Below, in pieces: positions 59,600 to 64,000 of a stretch of DNA of 64,000 nucleotides (positions within the stretch are counted from its first letter, which is position 1; every line of letters starts with the position of its first letter). Position numbers and translations under genes: made by a program. The notes below the pieces were generated by a model that was not told where the DNA came from, ran no database searches, and saw nothing but the letters and a program-made list of their open reading frames with translations. This DNA comes from Lucifuga dentata. Its lineage: Eukaryota > Chordata > Actinopteri > Ophidiiformes > Bythitidae. Where the stretch lies: the NCBI GenBank assembly GCA_014773175.1, contig VXCM01000779.1, forward strand, positions 1 to 64,000, given 5' to 3'.

Positions 59600-61132
59600 A
59601 TGGAGAGAGGGGAATTACTGACTGTGTGTGTACTCTGCTGGTGCTGCGGCGTGTGTGTGGTTACAGCCATCCAGAGAGCTGATTTGTTCCCTTATGGCAC
59701 TTTAAGTGGAGATTTAATTTTGGCAGAGGGCGACGATGAAACCTCCAGAGTGCTGACCCTGCCCAAACCCTTCTACTTCTACAACTCCCACTTCTCCCAG
59801 CTATATGTAAGTACAACTCCATCAATTAATGTATGCATATTCATTTGCAAGCTTGTAGGCTTATTGATCATAAATATGGACTCTTCTGTGATTCCAAATT
59901 ATGTATAACCAGGCTTAAAAACTGCTGCAGTGAACTTTGCATGCATTAAGATCCTGAAGTGTCTAACCTGTCAAAAATCAGAAAGTGAACCTGTGTTTGG
60001 AGTCATACGTGTTTCCTCATTGGGAAAGTTTAGAACTTCCACGCTGGTTTGAATGGAGAAATGTGCTGCTGTGAAACATGCTGCACAGTGGACCAGTGGC
60101 TATTTGGCACAATGCCAAATTAGGGGATGTCATGCATGATGAATCTAAGATAATCATCAAATGCTCAGATGCCTTAATCCTATATATATTTATACATATA
60201 GGAGAACATGTGTCATTTTTTGCAAATAGGAATCATTTGTTGAATAACTGTATATATGTACTTTCTCAATTGCTGTCCAAAGCCAAAAATAGACAGTTGG
60301 TAATTAAGGATAATGACGCTATAATGAATGATAAGTCAATCCTGATGTCTTCTTTCTGGTAAAAACCACCAGCCACTTGTTGATTGGTTTTTGCATCTTA
60401 AAGGCTTACCACTCTGTAGGGATTTGAGCCTCTAATGCAAGCCATTGTTTGCACAGACACAGATTTACACACTTAAACACAATTTATCCAGTCTTGCCTA
60501 CAACACATCAAGAGGAAAGCCAAAGATGGTGATGTGGGTTTTGAAGGAGCTCCAGAGGTTCACTTGGGAGTTCTGTGGATAAATGTGTTGTTTCAGGGAT
60601 TCCCGATGGGATTCCAGGAGTTTATAAAGTGTATTGAAGGGACTGTGACAGGGTTCAAGTGTTTGTATGTAGGGGNGTTCCAGGGATTTCTGAGGGAATT
60701 CCAGGGGTCTGTGGGTTTCCAAAGGGTTCATAGGGGGTTTCAGGAGTCCGTGAGGAGCTTCCAGGAGTTCATGAGAACATTGTAGGGGTCTACAAGGGAG
60801 TTCCACAAATTGAAGAGGTGGTTTTAGTCATTTATTAGAGGATTCCACAAGGTTATCCTGGTGTTCCAGTGACCCATGTGGGCTTTCTGTTGATTTGTGT
60901 GGGGAAATCAGGACATGTGATGGGTTTCTAAAGAGTCATCAGAGGGGTTTAGGAGTTCATTAGTGGGTTCTAATGCCTCAATAGGGAGGGGGCTCCACAG
61001 ACTAATGATGGTATTCCTGACTAACAACCAACATGTCCTCCAAGACCCTGGCCCCGGCCCACATTATTCTTCATTAATCTTTATTAAGATACTAGTGGCA
61101 GCAGCTGGGCTCATTAGGAATTAAGAACACTG

Positions 61133-61173
<41 letters not shown>

Positions 61174-61762
61174 GGTGGCCACAAATGGTATCATATCAGC
61201 CCAGGACTTGCCGATGGAGAAGCAGTACGTTGATGATGGCTTTCCCACAGATTTCCCCGTGGTCGCCCCGTTCCTGGCTGACATCGACACCAGCGGAGGC
61301 CGAGGACAGATTTACTACCGGGTGACCGAAACGCCCAGTGTACTCAACAGAGTGGCCCAGGTGTGTTTATGTACATGTGAGACTCTTTATCATCTGATTT
61401 AATAGAGAGTTAAAGGGTATTTCACTCAAAAAAATCAAATTCGCTTCAGCCTTATTAACGAATCAAAGCGTAAACGTTTTACTAATGATGTTAACAATAA
61501 TATATAAAATGACAGCTGATTAAAGTAAATCTTTTCTTCATTTTTTTCAGTTCTTCATCTATTAGTTCAATCCATTATACCCTTCCCTTCTTTTTTTATT
61601 TTATCCTCCTTTTCTTCTTTCGTTCATTCATTAATTTTCATCCAGGAAGTACATCGAGGGTTCCCAGATGCAAAGTTCACGCCCACTTATGCTGTGGTGG
61701 CAACATGGGAGAACGTCGGCGCGTACGAAGAGCAAAATCGAAATGCTGGACACCCGAACAAG
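59600..61762 (+). CDS. nid2: nid2, nidogen-2, 5' part (exons 1-3), continues beyond the window
   Basis: Coding exons 59600-59806, 61175-61360 and 61646-61762 (69, 62 and 39 codons, all phase 0) give the first 170 residues. They contain a signal peptide (about 1-24), the mature start with DLFPYG, and the beginning of the NIDO domain. Characteristic blocks are [32 protein letters not shown] and [19 protein letters not shown]. Nidogens are secreted basement membrane glycoproteins that bridge laminin and collagen IV; the later G2 barrel, EGF and LDL-receptor-type propeller domains lie outside the window. YV-TNGIIS-QD and FPTDFP favour NID2 over NID1, and so does its place beside ptger2. No exon 4 was found before the window ends, so intron 3 is at least 2.2 kb. 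Confidence 0.92.
59807..61174 (+). other. nid2 intron 1 with degenerate minisatellite
   Basis: The intron has a GTAAGT donor and a CT-repeat acceptor (about 61136-61173). Its middle is filled by an irregular tandem array listed separately. Confidence 0.7.
60530..60990. repeat. degenerate GGTTCCAGGAGTT-type minisatellite
   Basis: A G/T-rich strand repeats variants of a unit of about 20-30 bases built on (G)GTTCCAGGAGTTCAT. At least a dozen imperfect copies are visible. An N at 60676 falls within it, probably because the repeat was hard to assemble. An open frame across it reflects the repeat, not a gene. Confidence 0.7.
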
Positions 61763-63937
61763 GTAAGATGACTGTCGGTGTAGGATGGTTAAATCAGGAA
61801 AGATTCATTTAAACATGGAACAATGGACGTATATGGTTGGATTTCTTGTTTTCACGTTAGCATCATACTACGAGCAACAACTCACATACCTCTTGGTGTG
61901 TTTTGGTTTGAGAGACACCATGGTGTGTAAAATCCCAAATTCCTGGAGTTTGTGCATCAGTTGTAATCTGCCTGGGGTTAGGGGGGTGTATTTGTAATCC
62001 CTCTTCTCCTCCTAATCTGCCTCTTAACCTTTTCAAGAGTTCAGAGGTCATCTTTAAGGGTCATCAAAGTGTCCCCCCTCCCCTCTCGACTCGTTATCCC
62101 CTCCTCCCATTCACACACTGTTGGATATCCTCTGTTGCAGCCCTCCCGTTTGTCGGGCAATTTTACGATTTCTCATTAAAATAATTACCCTTAGCAACTA
62201 AGCGATCATTAGAGCTCCATCTATTATAGAAAAACAACGATTCAGAATGTGATCAATGAGGAAAATTCAACCGTTGTGTGTCTGTGTATCGAGTTCGGGA
62301 AAGATTCCAAAGATATCTCGGCCTGCTGAACTTATTGATCAAACACTGCTTTGTTCCTTGTTTGTAACATATGGGATGGAGGGATGGAGGGAGCGGCAGA
62401 GTAAAGGACAAACCACAGGAGATCTTTCTCTCTATCATCTGTGTTTGCCTCTGCTTCTTAGCAAATGCAAAACCTTTCAGCGTGTGCTAAGGGAAGGCTT
62501 GTTTTGTCATTTAAAGCATCTGTGTTGCCAGATCGAAGCGGATTTGCTTCAGCGGGTCTAACTTCAGCCTGATAGCATCTCCCTTTGAAGTGATTAGCCA
62601 GAGGTGCTGGGTGGGATGCGTGGGGGTGGAGAGGTGTGTGAACTGATTAACTCGAGGTGTGTGTTTGTCAGGATGTGTATTAGGGACGGAGGGGCGGGGT
62701 GGTGTTGGGGGAGGGGGCAGACTGTGTGGTGTTTGAGGGTCAGGAACAGGAAAGATATAGTAAAGAGGGTTAACATGATGAACAAGTGGGCTTGTGTTTA
62801 AATTGAAGCTACTTAAAGCAGCTATTATCATAATTGAAAAGTAATGGCTTCAACTTTAACACACACACACTCTGTTGATTTACCAATGACCAGAGCCATT
62901 GCTAAAAAGAATTTGGCCTTTTGTAGATCATAAGAAGTGTTGAGACTTTACTTCGTTGTTGATCCTGTTGCTTATGAACTCTGCCATTTTCAGCCATGCA
63001 GGAAGACCCGTTACTCTGTGACGATGTAACGTCTCTCAACATCTGCTCCTAGAGTTTATGTCTGGATTCCATCACAGTTTAAAGTCTTCATTTTCTGGTT
63101 TATGGATGTATGAGGAAGTTGCTCAAGTGAGAATCTCACCAAGACCATAGAGTAAGAAATTAATAGCGTGTGTTCGTAATATTTCAAATTTGTGCGACAT
63201 GATGAGTTAGCTTTGAGGACTCGGATGCTAACTAGGGTAAACGACTTCCTTGATCTTCTCTTCTCTTCTCTTCTCTTCTCTTCTCTTCTCTTCTCTTCTC
63301 TTNGGTAAACGACTTCCTTGATCTTCTCTTCTCTTCTCTTCTCTTCTCTTCTCTTCTCTTCTCTTCTCTTATGTAGCACAAGGCACAATAGGAACTATTG
63401 TTTCTATTAGTGTTATTTGCTGTTTCTGGGGAAGCCCCTCGCAGTGACACAGTGGGCGTTCTGTCAGTTCAAAAGGGATTCTAACTGAATTTCAGCTTTG
63501 ATAATATTTTATTCCTGCAACATATGACAGATTCTGTATGTCAGTGATCAGAGTCAGCTCCATGACTAATGGACTAGAACTTAACAGTTTTGATTGATGG
63601 CGATTCAGAGTACATGTGAAGTTAAATTGGACACAGAAGTGAGACTTGGCATCTTGACAGCATCACTAATTACAGTTCCAGTCGCACTCCTCTGGTTTGT
63701 AGCTGCGGGACAGCTGGGCACGTTCACAGGCTTCAGGATCTGAGGTGGTTTCAGACACATGAAACACGAGACTCATTAAAAAATATGACAACAGCAAAAC
63801 ACTGACTGGACTGTCCCTGGCTACAAGCCTTGGGTGTTTGTGTGCGTGCATGCATGTGTGTGAGTGTGCCAGTTCCCACGCTGTAGGCAGTTCCGTTTGT
63901 AGCGCTGTGGTTAAGCTGGCAACTGGTCTGCAGCTGT

Positions 63938-63980
<43 letters not shown>

Positions 63981-64000
63981 CAGTGGATTGTTAACCATAT
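61763..64000 (+). other. nid2 intron 3, partial
   Basis: No exon is recognised. It contains CTTCT arrays on both sides of an N (about 63255-63302 and 63323-63370, with the 63236-63302 / 63304-63370 join duplication) and a CT tract (about 63940-63978). The CT tract is followed by TTGCAG at the very end; the bases after that do not encode the nidogen continuation I expect. Confidence 0.6.
63236..63370. other. N-flanking 67-bp duplication with CTTCT repeat
   Basis: Bases 63236-63302 and 63304-63370 match around the N at 63303. Half of each copy is the CTTCT microsatellite. Assembly join; true repeat length is unknown. Confidence 0.85.

Noticed and set aside
63979..64000. Acceptor-like CT tract and TTGCAG at the window end, possible nid2 exon 4
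   Set aside because: The following bases do not encode the conserved NTFQ-type continuation of the NIDO domain in any frame, so an exon cannot be supported.
1..64000. CRISPR arrays, insertion sequences, phage or plasmid genes
   Set aside because: None seen; all content is consistent with a vertebrate nuclear chromosome.

Overview
The window is nuclear DNA from a ray-finned (teleost-type) fish. It holds short-exon, long-intron protein-coding genes with GT-AG introns, many CA/TG and CT microsatellites, tRNA-derived SINE copies and short inverted-repeat transposons. No bacterial, phage, plasmid or CRISPR feature was seen. Every gene was rebuilt by joining exons at splice consensus sites and checking that codon phase closes at each junction; family names come from recognising the translated proteins, not from a database search.

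Layout. (1) 887-7365 (+): acp2, lysosomal acid phosphatase, 13 coding exons, 421 residues. (2) 11540-17557 (-): gpr137c, a seven-helix GPR137-family protein, 8 coding exons. (3) 17.56-19.33 kb: a divergent promoter shared by gpr137c and txndc16, with CCAAT boxes, a YY1-type site and an ER-stress-element-like pair. (4) 19335-28573 (+): txndc16 (ERp90), 19 coding exons, 826 residues. (5) 28.6-46.3 kb: 17.7 kb with no recognised gene, rich in a TTAA-flanked inverted-repeat element, with one SINE and two unassigned exon-like ORFs. (6) 46326-54215 (-): ptger2, the prostaglandin E2 receptor EP2, two coding exons split by a 6.8 kb intron, plus an upstream 5' UTR exon near 56.0 kb and a palindromic CRE at its promoter. 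(7) 59600 to past the window end (+): the first three coding exons of nid2 (nidogen-2).

The order gpr137c - txndc16 - ptger2 - nid2, with gpr137c and txndc16 head to head, matches my knowledge of human 14q22.1 (NID2, PTGDR, PTGER2, TXNDC16, GPR137C). acp2 is on 11p11 in human, so its position here is a different arrangement. The genes do not form a known pathway; the only link is the divergent gpr137c/txndc16 promoter.

The most useful second-look items are: a MITE-like family with TTAA target sites (nine copies, one filling most of a gpr137c intron); a near-perfect 28-bp-stem hairpin in an acp2 intron; an HSEL carboxy terminus and an ERSE-like promoter motif for the ER protein TXNDC16; a full CRE at ptger2; a multiplied YYSTPQN tail in GPR137C; and an assembly artefact in which eleven single Ns are each flanked by an exact 61-67 bp duplication, two of them touching coding exons. 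I did not find a convincing new multi-gene system.
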